From: Streptacidiphilus jeojiense
GTDB lineage: Bacteria; Actinomycetota; Actinomycetes; Streptomycetales; Streptomycetaceae
Direction: 5' to 3'
Assembly: GCF_000719095.1 (NCBI RefSeq)
Contig: NZ_JOEH01000025.1
Span: forward strand, 1-64,000
DNA length: 64,000 nt
A model generated the notes under the pieces. That model was not told the origin of the DNA. It searched no databases and was given only the letters and a program-made list of their open reading frames with translations. The position numbers were made by a program, and so were the translations under genes. Numbering within the stretch: the stretch's first letter is position 1; each line of letters begins with the position of its first letter. Positions 18,183-28,269 of this stretch are shown piece by piece.

Positions 18183-18788
18183 TCAGGTTTCCGGCAAGGG
18201 GTCGAGAGGCTCGACAACGCGCCGCATCACGCAGTTCTTCTTCCCCACGGGCCGCTCGTACGCGAAACCGAGGCCCTCGTAGAGGGTGCGCGTTCCGTTG
18301 TAGAGGTACGAGGCCGACGTCCTCGTACCTTGCAGATCGTGCGGATAGGCCTCCACCAGACCACCGCCGGCCTGGGCGATCAGGTCGAGGGCTCCTTGGA
18401 CGGCGAGAGTGGCGACGCCTTTGCGGCGATACTTCTTGTCGACGAAGATGCAAGTGAGACGGTAGCGAGGCAACTCGGCGAGTTCAGCCTCGTACTCCTT
18501 GCGGAAGTAGATGTGCGGCAGTTCGTCCGGAGAGCCGTACTGGCACCAGGCGACCGCGACCGCGTCGGCGCACACCAGCGCCGCGTGCGCACGCCCCTGC
18601 TGAACCAGTGCCTGCTTCCACTCCCGGTTGCCCTCGGGGCCCGCGGGATCCTCCTTGAAGTCCTTGCCCACTCCGCGGTGGAACCAGGTGCACCAACAGC
18701 CTCCCCACACGCCGTTGTGCCGTTCGGCCAGCCCAGCGAACAGGTCCCAGGTCTCCGGGCCCAGCGGCTTGATCGTGAAATCCGTCAT
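18183..18788 (-). CDS. GNAT-family N-acetyltransferase
   Basis: A 201-residue acetyltransferase. The acetyl-CoA-binding motif A lies near residues 115-135 (LTCIFVDKKYRRKGVATLAVQ) with the Q/RxxGxG/A-type loop RRKGVA, and the conserved C-terminal YEGLGF follows. The N-terminal part (HNGVWGGCWCTWFHRG) is Trp/Cys-rich, as in a group of actinobacterial GNAT proteins of unknown substrate. It lies alone between the DUF4328 gene (convergent) and the DUF6542-LCP operon (divergent). Confidence 0.88.
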   Translation of the reverse strand: MTDFTIKPLGPETWDLFAGLAERHNGVWGGCWCTWFHRGVGKDFKEDPAGPEGNREWKQALVQQGRAHAALVCADAVAVAWCQYGSPDELPHIYFRKEYEAELAELPRYRLTCIFVDKKYRRKGVATLAVQGALDLIAQAGGGLVEAYPHDLQGTRTSASYLYNGTRTLYEGLGFAYERPVGKKNCVMRRVVEPLDPLPET

Positions 18789-18966
18789 GACGTCCCCTCC
18801 CAGTCGTCACCCCGAAAGTCTCACGACGCACCGACAATGCCTCGGAGACGACATGCCGCCGCCTTGATTGCGAACTTGCGCGACCATGCAACTATTCTGG
18901 CGTGCACGGCGTCATACCGCTGTGAACGCGGGTGATGGCGCGAGCATCGTGTGAAGGATGGGGGCT

Positions 18967-19605
18967 ATGGCGGACTCATGGGGTTGGCCCGGCGGTGCCG
19001 GACCGGGCGGAGCGGGCGCTCCGCCCCGGCCGGTAGGCCGGATCGGTCAGCAGGTGGCGCAGATGAGCGGTCCGCTCTTCGCCGACGAGTATCCGGACGA
19101 CTCCGCGCACCCAGGCGCGGTCGACTTCGGCCAGAGCCCCGAGGGGCGTTCAGGGCTGGAGCCCGAGCCGCGCCGGCCGGGGCGCGCACAGGCGCGGCGC
19201 GCAGCGGCGGAGGCCGGCCCTGAGCCGGGTGCGCCGACGGCGATCGGGTTTCTGGTGCTGATCCTGGTCCCGCTGCTGGGGTCGGTGGTGACCGGCAGCG
19301 GGCTGGGTCTGCTGTTCACCATCAGCGCCGTGCTGGCGTCGGTGGCCTCGGCGCTGCTGGTGGCGCGACGCGCGCTGTGGTGGATCGTGACGGCGACTCC
19401 GGTCGTGGTGCTGCTGGTCGCGCTCGCTGCCAGGGCCGTTGGGGCCCCGGCCGGGTCCACGACCACCGCCAAGCTGGCGACGGACCTGTTGGGATGGACC
19501 GCGCACGCGTTCCCGGTGATGGCGATCGCCACGGGTGCGGCGGTTGCGGTGACGGTGGTCCGAGCGGTGCGGGACAGGCGTGCGAAGGAGCAGGGACATG
19601 GTTGA
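18967..19605 (+). CDS. DUF6542-type membrane protein
   Basis: A 212-residue protein with a disordered, Pro/Gly/acidic N-terminal half (residues 1-85) and four predicted helices (residues ~90-110, ~112-132, ~135-155, ~178-200). It resembles the actinobacterial DUF6542 family, but I am less sure of that name than of the topology. I chose the ATG at 18967 because an alternative at 18958 has GAAGG immediately adjacent, too close for initiation. Its stop overlaps the LCP gene by 8 bases, so both are co-translated and probably act together at the cell envelope. Confidence 0.75.
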   Translation: MADSWGWPGGAGPGGAGAPPRPVGRIGQQVAQMSGPLFADEYPDDSAHPGAVDFGQSPEGRSGLEPEPRRPGRAQARRAAAEAGPEPGAPTAIGFLVLILVPLLGSVVTGSGLGLLFTISAVLASVASALLVARRALWWIVTATPVVVLLVALAARAVGAPAGSTTTAKLATDLLGWTAHAFPVMAIATGAAVAVTVVRAVRDRRAKEQGHG

Positions 19606-21211
19606 CCGACGCACGGAACGCACCCGCAGGGCGGCACCCCGCAGGGCGAGCGGGCGCTCCAAGCTGCTGCTGGTGGGCCGAGCTGTGGCAGGGGCGGCGT
19701 CGGCCGGGGTGCTGCTGACCGCGGGGGTGTCGTGGTACACCTACCACTCGCTGACCACGGGGATGAAGACCTCGGACGCCCTTTCGGTCAGTCAGAGGAA
19801 CGCCCCGCCGAAGGCGCTGGACAACTCGGTGAACCTGCTGCTGATCGGACTGGACAGCCGCAAGGACATGAACGGCAACAACCTGCCCGACTGGATCGTC
19901 CAGGACGAGCTGCACGCCGGCGGCTCCAGCGATGTCGGCGGGTACAACACCAACAGTCTGATTCTGCTGCACATCCCGGCCGGCGGCGGCAAGGTGCAGG
20001 CCTTCTCCATTCCGCGCGACGACTACGTCCAGACGCTGAACGGCGACGGATCATCGCAGGGGATGCACAAGATAAAGGAGGCCTACGGCCTGGCGAAGTC
20101 CGCGGCCGAGACCAGGCTGCAAGCGCAGGGCGTCACCGGGGCGGCGCTGGAGCAGCAGAGCCGGGAGGCCGGGCGTGAGGCGACGCTGACCACCCTGCAG
20201 GCCTTCCTGGGGGTGCGGATCGACCACTTCGCCGAGGTCAACCTGATGGGCTTCTACGACATCGCGCAGGCGGTGCAGCCGATCACGGTGTGCCTCAACG
20301 AGGACACCTCGGATCCGGCGATCAGCGGCCAGGGCTCGGGGGCCAGCTTCCACAAGGGACTGAACACCCTGAACGCGGCCCAGGCGCTGTCGTTCGTGCG
20401 CCAGCGGCACAACATCGCGGCCACCGCCGCCAACGGCGGCGGATCGGACTTCGCCCGCACCCACCGCCAGCAGGCGTTCATCTCCTCGGTGGAGTACAAG
20501 CTCAAGCAGGAAGGGCTGTTCAGCGACCTGGGCAAGATGCAGGCTCTGCTGGACGTGGTCAAGAAGGACATCGTGCTGGACAACCAGTGGAACATTCTGG
20601 ACTTCGCCCAGCAGGCCCCCAATCTGACCGGCGGCAAGGTGGTGTTCAACACCCTGCCCATCACCGGGTTCGCCCGCGAGAACGGGGAGGACGTCAATAC
20701 CGTCAGCCCCAGTCAGATCAAACGCATCATGCAGCAGCTGATCGGCCACGCCCCGGCCCCGGCACCCTCCGCCTCCTCGCCCGGCAGCTCCGCCCCGGCA
20801 ACGGTCCGAGCCGCCCCGGCGGTGGTGGACGTACTGAACGGCTCCGGGGTCACCGGCGGCGCCGCCGCCGAGTCCAAGGCGCTGGTCGCCCTGGGCTACA
20901 CCGCCGGGCAGGTGGCCTCGCACAGCGCCCGCTCGCACACCACCGTGCTGTACGGAACCGGGGCCGACACCGCGGCTCAGCAGATCGCCGGGAAGCTCGG
21001 CGTCGCCTCCGCGACCGCGAGTTCCGCGGTGCGGACCGGGCACGTCGAGGTCATCCTCGGCGCCGGATTCAACCCGCCCACGACAACCGGCACCGGAAGC
21101 GGAAGCGGTTCGGATCCTGCTGCCGCGAGCAGCACCAGCACCACCGCGCCGGTCGCCGTGCCGATGCAGGGAGCGGCCGTGCAGGCCGGCGGCATCCCCT
21201 GCGTCGACTGA
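19598..21211 (+). CDS. LytR-CpsA-Psr (LCP) family cell-wall glycopolymer ligase
   Basis: A 537-residue enzyme that in this family attaches teichoic acids or other glycopolymers from a lipid carrier to peptidoglycan, outside the membrane. A short Arg-rich N-terminus is followed by a membrane anchor (residues ~27-48). The LCP domain (~80-330) shows the pyrophosphate-binding residues LLIGLDSR, FSIPRDDYV and the RQR...FARTHRQQ region. A LytR_C domain (~410-490, VVDVLNGSGVTGGAA) follows, and a Ser/Thr/Gly-rich tail ends the protein. GGAG upstream of ATG 19598 sets the start inside the end of the DUF6542-type gene. Confidence 0.93.
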   Translation: MVDRRTERTRRAAPRRASGRSKLLLVGRAVAGAASAGVLLTAGVSWYTYHSLTTGMKTSDALSVSQRNAPPKALDNSVNLLLIGLDSRKDMNGNNLPDWIVQDELHAGGSSDVGGYNTNSLILLHIPAGGGKVQAFSIPRDDYVQTLNGDGSSQGMHKIKEAYGLAKSAAETRLQAQGVTGAALEQQSREAGREATLTTLQAFLGVRIDHFAEVNLMGFYDIAQAVQPITVCLNEDTSDPAISGQGSGASFHKGLNTLNAAQALSFVRQRHNIAATAANGGGSDFARTHRQQAFISSVEYKLKQEGLFSDLGKMQALLDVVKKDIVLDNQWNILDFAQQAPNLTGGKVVFNTLPITGFARENGEDVNTVSPSQIKRIMQQLIGHAPAPAPSASSPGSSAPATVRAAPAVVDVLNGSGVTGGAAAESKALVALGYTAGQVASHSARSHTTVLYGTGADTAAQQIAGKLGVASATASSAVRTGHVEVILGAGFNPPTTTGTGSGSGSDPAAASSTSTTAPVAVPMQGAAVQAGGIPCVD

Positions 21212-21246
21212 CCGGCGGAAACCCAGCGATTACCTAGTCACCGCTG

Positions 21247-21987
21247 CTAGGAACTCGGGTCGGCACGGGACCAGTCGTCGGACAGGCCGAGGTGTTCCCG
21301 GAGCGCGTGCCGGCCGGTGTCGGTGAGAGCGACGGCGCGACTGGTGCCGATCCGGGTGATCCAGCGGGAGTCGAAGGCGTGACGGCATACGGCGGCGCCG
21401 ACGGCTCCGGCCAGGTGGGGGCGGCGTTCCGTCCAGTCCAGGCAGGAACGGACAGGCGGACGCCGTGTGTCGGACGGATGCGTGATGCCGAGCTCCTCCA
21501 GCCAGGCGGTCCCCTTGCCGGTGAGCGTCAGCCCTTGCTCCCAATCCAGCAGTCCCCGATCGGTCATGGCCGTGGTGACCGCGACGCCGAGGGCGCCGGC
21601 GAGATGGTCGTAGCAGGTGCGGGCGCGGGCCAGCGCCCGCGCCCGGTTGACGGCCGGGAGCGAGTGGGGCGGGGAGGAGCGTCGAGGTGCCACCGAGGCA
21701 AGCTTCTCGATCAGTTCCGCCGTAGCGGGGTCGGCCAGGCGAACGTAGCGATGACGGCCCTGACGCTCCTGGGCCAGCAAGCCCCCGGCGACGAGGAGGT
21801 TCAGATGCTCGGTCGTCGTCGAGGCGGCCACGCCGACATGGCGGGCCAACTCGATCGCGGTCCATGCCCGGCCGTCCAGCAGCGCCAGGCAGAACCCCGC
21901 GCGGGTACCGTCAGCGAGCAGACCGGCCAGGGCGGCCAGGTCCGGGCCCTCGACATGCGCGTCACGGATGCTCACATCGCCCATCAT
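21247..21987 (-). CDS. ArsR-like winged-helix transcriptional regulator
   Basis: About 246 residues. The N-terminal HTH (residues ~15-85: AALAGLLADGTRAGFCLALLDGRAW, AASTTTEHLNLLVAGGLLAQE, RYVRL) is ArsR-like; no metal-binding Cys pair of the ArsR/SmtB type is present, so a metal ligand is unlikely. The C-terminal 130 residues are family-specific. The start is uncertain: two ATG codons (21987, 21984) directly follow AGGTGG, and a GTG lies 9 bases further on. It is divergent from a flavin reductase with an 18-bp palindrome between them, so it probably represses that gene. Confidence 0.82.
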   Translation of the reverse strand: MMGDVSIRDAHVEGPDLAALAGLLADGTRAGFCLALLDGRAWTAIELARHVGVAASTTTEHLNLLVAGGLLAQERQGRHRYVRLADPATAELIEKLASVAPRRSSPPHSLPAVNRARALARARTCYDHLAGALGVAVTTAMTDRGLLDWEQGLTLTGKGTAWLEELGITHPSDTRRPPVRSCLDWTERRPHLAGAVGAAVCRHAFDSRWITRIGTSRAVALTDTGRHALREHLGLSDDWSRADPSS

Positions 21988-21999
21988 CCACCTGGGATC

Positions 22000-22017
22000 C
22001 TTCGGCGCGCGCCGAAG
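22000..22017. promoter_or_regulatory. putative ArsR operator (18-bp perfect palindrome)
   Basis: CTTCGGCGC followed by its exact reverse complement GCGCCGAAG. It lies 13 bp upstream of the ArsR-like start and 25 bp upstream of the flavin reductase start, the expected place for an operator that controls both. Confidence 0.7.
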
Positions 22018-22042
22018 CGTCCCCGTCCTACGGTCGAGTCCC

Positions 22043-22687
22043 ATGAACACTTTGACGCCGGGCGGCGCGCCCGTCGGGACTCCGGCGGATCACGTGACCA
22101 TCGCACCGAGCATCCTGTACTTCGGAACACCGGTCGTGCTGCTCTCCACGGAGAACGAGGACGGCTCGTTCAACCTTGCGCCGATGTCCTCGGCCTGGGC
22201 ACTGGGCCAGGTGATCGTCCTGGGCGTGGGGGTCGAGGGGCAGACCGCGCACAATCTCCGCAGCCGGCCCGAGCTCGTGATCAACCTGCCCGCGCCGACC
22301 CAGTGGTCGGCGGTGGAACGGCTGGCGCCGCTGACCGGGCGCACTCCGGTGCCCGTGAACAAGCAGGGCACCTTCCGATCCGAGCGCGACAAGTTCGCGG
22401 CCGCGGGCCTGCGACCGGTGCCCTCCACGTTGGTCCGGCCACCTCGGGTCGCCGACTGCCCCCTGCAACTGGAGGCCCGTGCCGCCCGGGTCCAGCCCGA
22501 CGTCTCCGGCAGCTTCCTCATCATCGAAGCCCAGGTGCTCGAGGTCCACGCAGATCCGCGCATTGTCGTGCCCGGCTCTCAGCACGTCGACCCCGCCCTG
22601 TGGAGTCCGCTGATCTACAACTTCCGCCACTACTACGGACTCGGCCCCGAGCTCGGCCACAGCTTCCGTTCCCAGACACCGCGCTGA
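22043..22687 (+). CDS. flavin reductase-like FMN-binding protein
   Basis: A 214-residue protein of the flavin reductase/flavoredoxin split-barrel family. The N-terminal half (SILYFGTPVVLLSTENEDGSFNLAPMSSAWALG) matches the conserved FMN-binding strand pattern of that family, followed by VGVEGQTAHNLRSRPELVINL. The ATG at 22043 is preferred over an upstream one at 21968 because the latter lies across the operator. Such proteins supply reduced flavin or reduce small substrates; the partner enzyme is not adjacent, although an FAD monooxygenase lies 1.2 kb downstream on the same strand. Confidence 0.85.
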   Translation: MNTLTPGGAPVGTPADHVTIAPSILYFGTPVVLLSTENEDGSFNLAPMSSAWALGQVIVLGVGVEGQTAHNLRSRPELVINLPAPTQWSAVERLAPLTGRTPVPVNKQGTFRSERDKFAAAGLRPVPSTLVRPPRVADCPLQLEARAARVQPDVSGSFLIIEAQVLEVHADPRIVVPGSQHVDPALWSPLIYNFRHYYGLGPELGHSFRSQTPR

Positions 22688-22766
22688 CGGTGATGGCCAG
22701 GCTTCAGGCGGGTGTCCCCAGGACGGGCGGAGGCCCCGCGTACGAACCATCCTGGTCAGGCCGCGA

Positions 22767-22958
22767 TTACCGCGACCTCCACGCAACCGAGGCCCGGGTC
22801 GCCCCGTAGACCACGGCAGCGCATCCTCCCAGGCCCAGGCTCACACCCCACGCCCGGTGTGCGGGCACGCCCTGCACGAAGGTGAACAGGAGCTCGCAGA
22901 GCACGGCTACAAGGGCACCGACGGCGAGGCTGAGGCCGAGTGTGCGGATGACTGGCAT
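22767..22958 (-). CDS. small membrane protein
   Basis: A 63-residue protein with two predicted membrane helices (residues ~5-26 and ~33-52) joined by FVQGVPAHRAWG, ending in Arg/Ser-rich residues. A GGAG-containing site precedes the ATG at 22958. The longer frame to 23048 begins in low-complexity sequence and is unlikely. I do not recognise the family. It is downstream of another minus-strand hypothetical gene but is separated from it by a strong hairpin. Confidence 0.55.
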   Translation of the reverse strand: MPVIRTLGLSLAVGALVAVLCELLFTFVQGVPAHRAWGVSLGLGGCAAVVYGATRASVAWRSR

Positions 22959-23068
22959 GGAGGGCTCCTGCAGGTACGTGGGGCAACGGCACCCTATCCC
23001 GGGCACCTGCGACCCCCCGCTGCGGGTCTCGCAGCCACCTCCACGCATCGGGCCCGTACACGAGCGCG

Positions 23069-23113
23069 ACGGTCGCGCATCCCCATGGGCGCCCTCCCGG
23101 GATGCGCGACCGT
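23069..23113. terminator. terminator hairpin behind the hypothetical gene at 23118-23528
   Basis: CGGTCGCGCATCCC (23070-23083) pairs perfectly with 23099-23112, and one more A-T pair extends it, with a 15-base loop. It begins 5 bases after the stop codon of the minus-strand gene. Confidence 0.75.
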
Positions 23114-23117
23114 GGCA

Positions 23118-23528
23118 TCAGCTCTTCGGCTTCTGTCCGGTGCTGCCGGGCTTCTCACGCCAGTTGGCCGACTGCGACGCCCGGCTGTTCGCGTTGACGT
23201 TGGCTACGGCTTCGTTGATCTCGTCGCCGAACTCCTTGTTGATGTATGCCCCGATCTCCGTGCGGGCGTCGACCGACGTATTCGCGTCGATGTTCACCTC
23301 GCTGCCTTGGACATCGCGGATGTACGCACCGCCGAACGTCCAGGGGTGGCGGTTGACCGCTGGGTGGACGTTGATGATCAGGACCGTCCCGTCCCTGAAC
23401 TCTGCTCTGAGCGACTTCTTCGTCGCGCTGTTGCGGTCTTCCCAGGCCCAGCTGCAGTCCCGGACGTCGTCGCCGGCGAGTTCGAAGGCCCGGATCGTCA
23501 ACTCGGTGGGTGGTACGGGTGCTGCCAC
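23118..23528 (-). CDS. hypothetical protein
   Basis: A protein of about 136 residues. I chose the GTG at 23528 because AGGGG lies 7 bases upstream; the frame remains open to an ATG at 23582. The sequence is soluble, with a core that looks like a beta-rich domain (FELAGDDVRDCSWAWEDR, LRAEFRDGTVLIINVHP, PWTFGGAYIRDVQGSEVNI) and a polar helical tail. It is followed by a strong terminator. I do not recognise the family, and its neighbours do not suggest a role. Confidence 0.6.
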   Translation of the reverse strand: MAAPVPPTELTIRAFELAGDDVRDCSWAWEDRNSATKKSLRAEFRDGTVLIINVHPAVNRHPWTFGGAYIRDVQGSEVNIDANTSVDARTEIGAYINKEFGDEINEAVANVNANSRASQSANWREKPGSTGQKPKS

Positions 23529-23863
23529 GGTGATCCCCCTCTTCGGGGGCACGCCACTGGTACCGGATTGCCCGGTATGCACCCCCGCGTTCAGTCTGAC
23601 CTGCCCCGGCCCGCCCCGCTACCGGTTCGCCCGAAGGATCAACGCCTTCTCGGCATATGCCATTGGCTCAGCAGCGTCCCGGTCGCCCGCCCCCGGGCGC
23701 GGGCGCGGGACGTGCCTTGTCGTGCTGGGCCTGGTCCTGGACCCGCCGTGTGGCAGATCGGGGGTGATTCCCACTAGCCTCTCCCACGCCCCGGTCGAGG
23801 TGATCACATCCCTTGTCCGGGCCCACCGGCAGCGCCCGCTGCCCCAGTCGGGGGGACCCAGGT
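23529..23863. other. divergent intergenic region
   Basis: 335 bases between the hypothetical gene and the FAD monooxygenase. It includes a small inverted repeat (TACCGG 23561-23566 with CCGGTA 23572-23577). The last 30 bases contain a GGGGGA site that may serve the monooxygenase. I see no further gene. Confidence 0.45.
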
Positions 23864-25393
23864 ATGAGTGACCCAATTCTCGTCGTCGGCGCAGGCCCTG
23901 TCGGTCTCGCGGTGGCGGGCGAGCTGGCGCGGCGCGACGTACCGGTCCGCGTCGTCGATGCGCTCCCGGCGCCCACCACCGAGTCGCGTGCCATCGTTGT
24001 CCACGCCCGCAGCCTGGAAATGCTCGAACGCATCGGCCTGCTCGACGACGTCGTCGCGTCCGGGATCAAGGCCACCGGAATCGAGATCCATGCGTCGGGA
24101 CGCGTCCTGACCCATGTCGACCTGGACATCGTCGACAGCCCCCACCCCTACTCGGTCCTGACCGCGCAGACCGAGACGGAGCGCATCCTGACCGAGAACC
24201 TGGCCAGGCACGGGGTCCAGGTGGAACGGGACCTCGCCCTGGTCGGCCTGGAGCAGGACGCCGACACGGTACGTGCGACCCTGCGCGGCCCGGACGGCGG
24301 CGAGCAGAGCGTCGGGGCCTCCTGGCTGGTCGGCGCCGACGGCGCCCGCAGCGCGGTGCGCCACCAGGTCGGATCCGCGCTGGAGGGCTCGTTCCACGGC
24401 GAGCGGTTCCTGATGGGCGACGTGCACGCCGATCACGACTTCGATCCGCGCTCGATGTACACCTTCTTCTCCGCGCACGACGGCCCGCTGATGGTCTTTC
24501 CGATGAAGGGCGACCGGATGCGGCTGATCGCCCAGATCCCCACCGCCTCCACGGACGAGGCCAGCCAGGCGTGGCTGCAGCGCATCGCCGACGAACGGGC
24601 CCCCGGACGGCTCCGGATCCACGACTCGCTGTGGCTGACCTGCTTCGAGGTCCACCATGCCCAGGTCCCTCAGTACCGGTACGGGCGGGTCTTCCTGGCC
24701 GGCGACGCGGCCCACATCCACAGCCCCGCCGGCGGACAGGGCATGAACACCGGTGTCCAGGACGCCTTCAACCTCGGCTGGAAACTCGCAGCCGCCCACC
24801 GGGGCACCGCATCCGAGACCCTGCTCGACAGCTACCACGCCGAACGCCACCCGGTCGCGGCACGCGTCATCGAGTTCAGCACCAGGCTCACGCACCTGAG
24901 CACGCTGGCGAACCCCGTCGCCCAGAAGCTGCGCAATGCCGTGCTGCACACGGCCACGGGCATCGGCCCGGCCCGCCAGGCCCTCGCCGACGAGGCCGAG
25001 GAGACCACGCTGACCTACCACGGCAGCCCGGCCGTCGTGGGGTCAGTGGCGCACGCGAGGGTCCGCAGCGGGGACCACCTGCCCGACGTGTCCGGCACAG
25101 ACCTGCGCAGAGTGCTGTCCGCCGAGACCGGACACGTCCTGGTCACCCTCGGCCCGCTCGCGGCCGCCACAGAACTCCCCGGCGTCCGGCAGGTCCTGCT
25201 GGCGGACAACGATGCCGCGGTCGCCGGCTTCGACACCGTAGTCGCCGACCCGGACCGCCGTGCGGCATCGCGCTTCGGCCTGACGTCGGGCCGCATCATG
25301 GTCCGCCCCGACGGCTACATCGGCGCGATCTGCGACAGGCAGGACGAGGAGCCGATCAGGGCCTACCAGAAACTGACGAGCACTCCCGAGTAG
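23864..25393 (+). CDS. FAD-dependent aromatic-ring monooxygenase
   Basis: A 509-residue flavoprotein hydroxylase of the PheA/TetX type. The dinucleotide fold is at the N-terminus (ILVVGAGPVGLAVAGELARR, residues ~5-25), the DG motif is WLVGADGARSAVR (~155-167), and the FAD-binding GD motif is FLAGDAAHIHSPAGGQGMNT (~280-300). The C-terminal ~110 residues form the thioredoxin-like domain common in this group (VTLGP, MVRPDGYIGAI). It probably hydroxylates a phenolic or polyketide-like substrate with NAD(P)H and oxygen. The ATG at 23864 gives the standard N-terminus; upstream codons lack coding character. It stands alone, with no biosynthetic cluster around it. Confidence 0.92.
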   Translation: MSDPILVVGAGPVGLAVAGELARRDVPVRVVDALPAPTTESRAIVVHARSLEMLERIGLLDDVVASGIKATGIEIHASGRVLTHVDLDIVDSPHPYSVLTAQTETERILTENLARHGVQVERDLALVGLEQDADTVRATLRGPDGGEQSVGASWLVGADGARSAVRHQVGSALEGSFHGERFLMGDVHADHDFDPRSMYTFFSAHDGPLMVFPMKGDRMRLIAQIPTASTDEASQAWLQRIADERAPGRLRIHDSLWLTCFEVHHAQVPQYRYGRVFLAGDAAHIHSPAGGQGMNTGVQDAFNLGWKLAAAHRGTASETLLDSYHAERHPVAARVIEFSTRLTHLSTLANPVAQKLRNAVLHTATGIGPARQALADEAEETTLTYHGSPAVVGSVAHARVRSGDHLPDVSGTDLRRVLSAETGHVLVTLGPLAAATELPGVRQVLLADNDAAVAGFDTVVADPDRRAASRFGLTSGRIMVRPDGYIGAICDRQDEEPIRAYQKLTSTPE

Positions 25394-25402
25394 CGCGCCG
25401 CC

Positions 25403-25426
25403 GGCGCGCCTGCATCCGGGCGCGCC
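25403..25426. terminator. probable terminator behind the FAD monooxygenase
   Basis: Two copies of GGCGCGCC (25403-25410 and 25419-25426) can pair across the loop TGCATCCG, ten bases after the stop codon. There is no U-tract. Confidence 0.5.
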
Positions 25427-25493
25427 TGGACGGCGCCGACCATCCACACCAATCGGACAGACACCGGACAGGGGGTGCACTGGCGCCGCGTAC

Positions 25494-27361
<1,868 letters not shown>

Positions 27362-27440
27362 ACCCAACCGGGCCGATGCGCGCCCCCGCTCCGCGCGCAG
27401 CGGGGGCAGTCGCCGACTCGCGCCCGGCGCCCGCCACCGG

Positions 27441-27786
27441 TCACTCGCCCCCGGGCGGGCGCCAGTCCACCGGCGGCGGCAGCGTGCCCTGGGCGATTGT
27501 GTTCGCGTAGACGCTCTCCAGGGCCTGGCTGAGCGGCCCGACCAGCTCGCGCGGCAAGCCGTCGCTTCTCGCTTCCGGGCAACTGCGCCTGCATGCCCAG
27601 CGACTGCTTCCCCTGCGGGGCGCCGCGCAGGCGCACGCCCTCCTCGAAGCGGGCACAGCGCACAAAAAGATCGTCCTCACCGCTTAGCAACCCGTCGCAG
27701 TGCACTGTTCGGTCGGGATAGGGCCGGACCTCATTCGCTCGAGTACCCGTGCAGGTGGTCGAGGCGTGGTCAAGGCCAGGTTCCAT
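27441..27786 (-). pseudogene. frameshifted hypothetical protein gene
   Basis: Two minus-strand frames read as one protein if a single-base shift near 27560-27570 is corrected. The upstream frame supplies VRPYPDRTVHCDGLLSGEDD and RCARFEEGVRLRGAPQGKQS; the downstream frame supplies RELVGPLSQALESVYANTIA and PPVDWRPPGGE before a TGA at 27441-27443. Both parts have coding-like composition and neither makes sense alone. Function unknown; the N-terminus around 27786 is uncertain. It could be a degraded gene or an assembly error. Confidence 0.4.
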
Positions 27787-28023
27787 GAACCTCTGCGGCT
27801 GGCTCCTGTGTTCTTCTATTCTGGGTTCAAGGAGTACGACGGGTGCCCGTGGCGGGTATCCGTGGCCAGGATGGTGTTTCGGACGACGCGCGAAGTATCC
27901 CCCCGGCCAGCCGGTTCGTAACCGGCGGTTCCTCCTCCAGAGTTCGCTTGTGGAATCGCAATTCAGAGTGTCCTGAGCGTCGAGCAGGACCTCAGCAGGC
28001 AGCGTGGTCCGTTACCACGGTGC

Positions 28024-28052
28024 CAGGCTGAGGCCTGCCCGCCCTCAGCCTG
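28024..28052. terminator. hairpin upstream of a 48-codon gene
   Basis: CAGGCTGAGG (28024-28033) pairs with CCTCAGCCTG (28043-28052) across a nine-base loop; a second small stem (CGTGGT/ACCACG, 28003-28019) precedes it. The pair lies between the degraded gene on the left and the start of the small gene at 28076, so it may be a terminator or a leader structure of the small gene. Confidence 0.4.
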
Positions 28053-28075
28053 CCGCATGGGCAGGGAGCGCGTAG

Positions 28076-28222
28076 ATGCTTGATCAGGTGACGTTGTGGG
28101 TGCTCGGCATCGCCGGGATTCTGGCCGCAGCGCTGACCGCCGGGAAACTGCTCATTGACCAGGCCGGGGAATTGCTTCGCGCCTGGAAGCGCCTCATGGC
28201 GGCCTGGCGACAAGAGGAATGA
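28076..28222 (+). CDS. small single-span membrane protein (48 aa)
   Basis: ATG at 28076 follows AGGGAG (28063-28068) at good spacing and ends at TGA 28220-28222. The product has one predicted helix (residues ~6-25, TLWVLGIAGILAAALTAGKL) and a charged amphipathic tail (ELLRAWKRLMAAWRQEE) with four Trp residues in total. The length, ribosome site and membrane/tail design support a real gene, too short for most predictions. Function unknown; possibilities include a small regulator of a membrane complex. Confidence 0.5.
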   Translation: MLDQVTLWVLGIAGILAAALTAGKLLIDQAGELLRAWKRLMAAWRQEE

Positions 28223-28269
28223 CCGTGGCGGCGGCGCCACCGGCCCGCTCTCCGGACTTTCCGGAGGCT

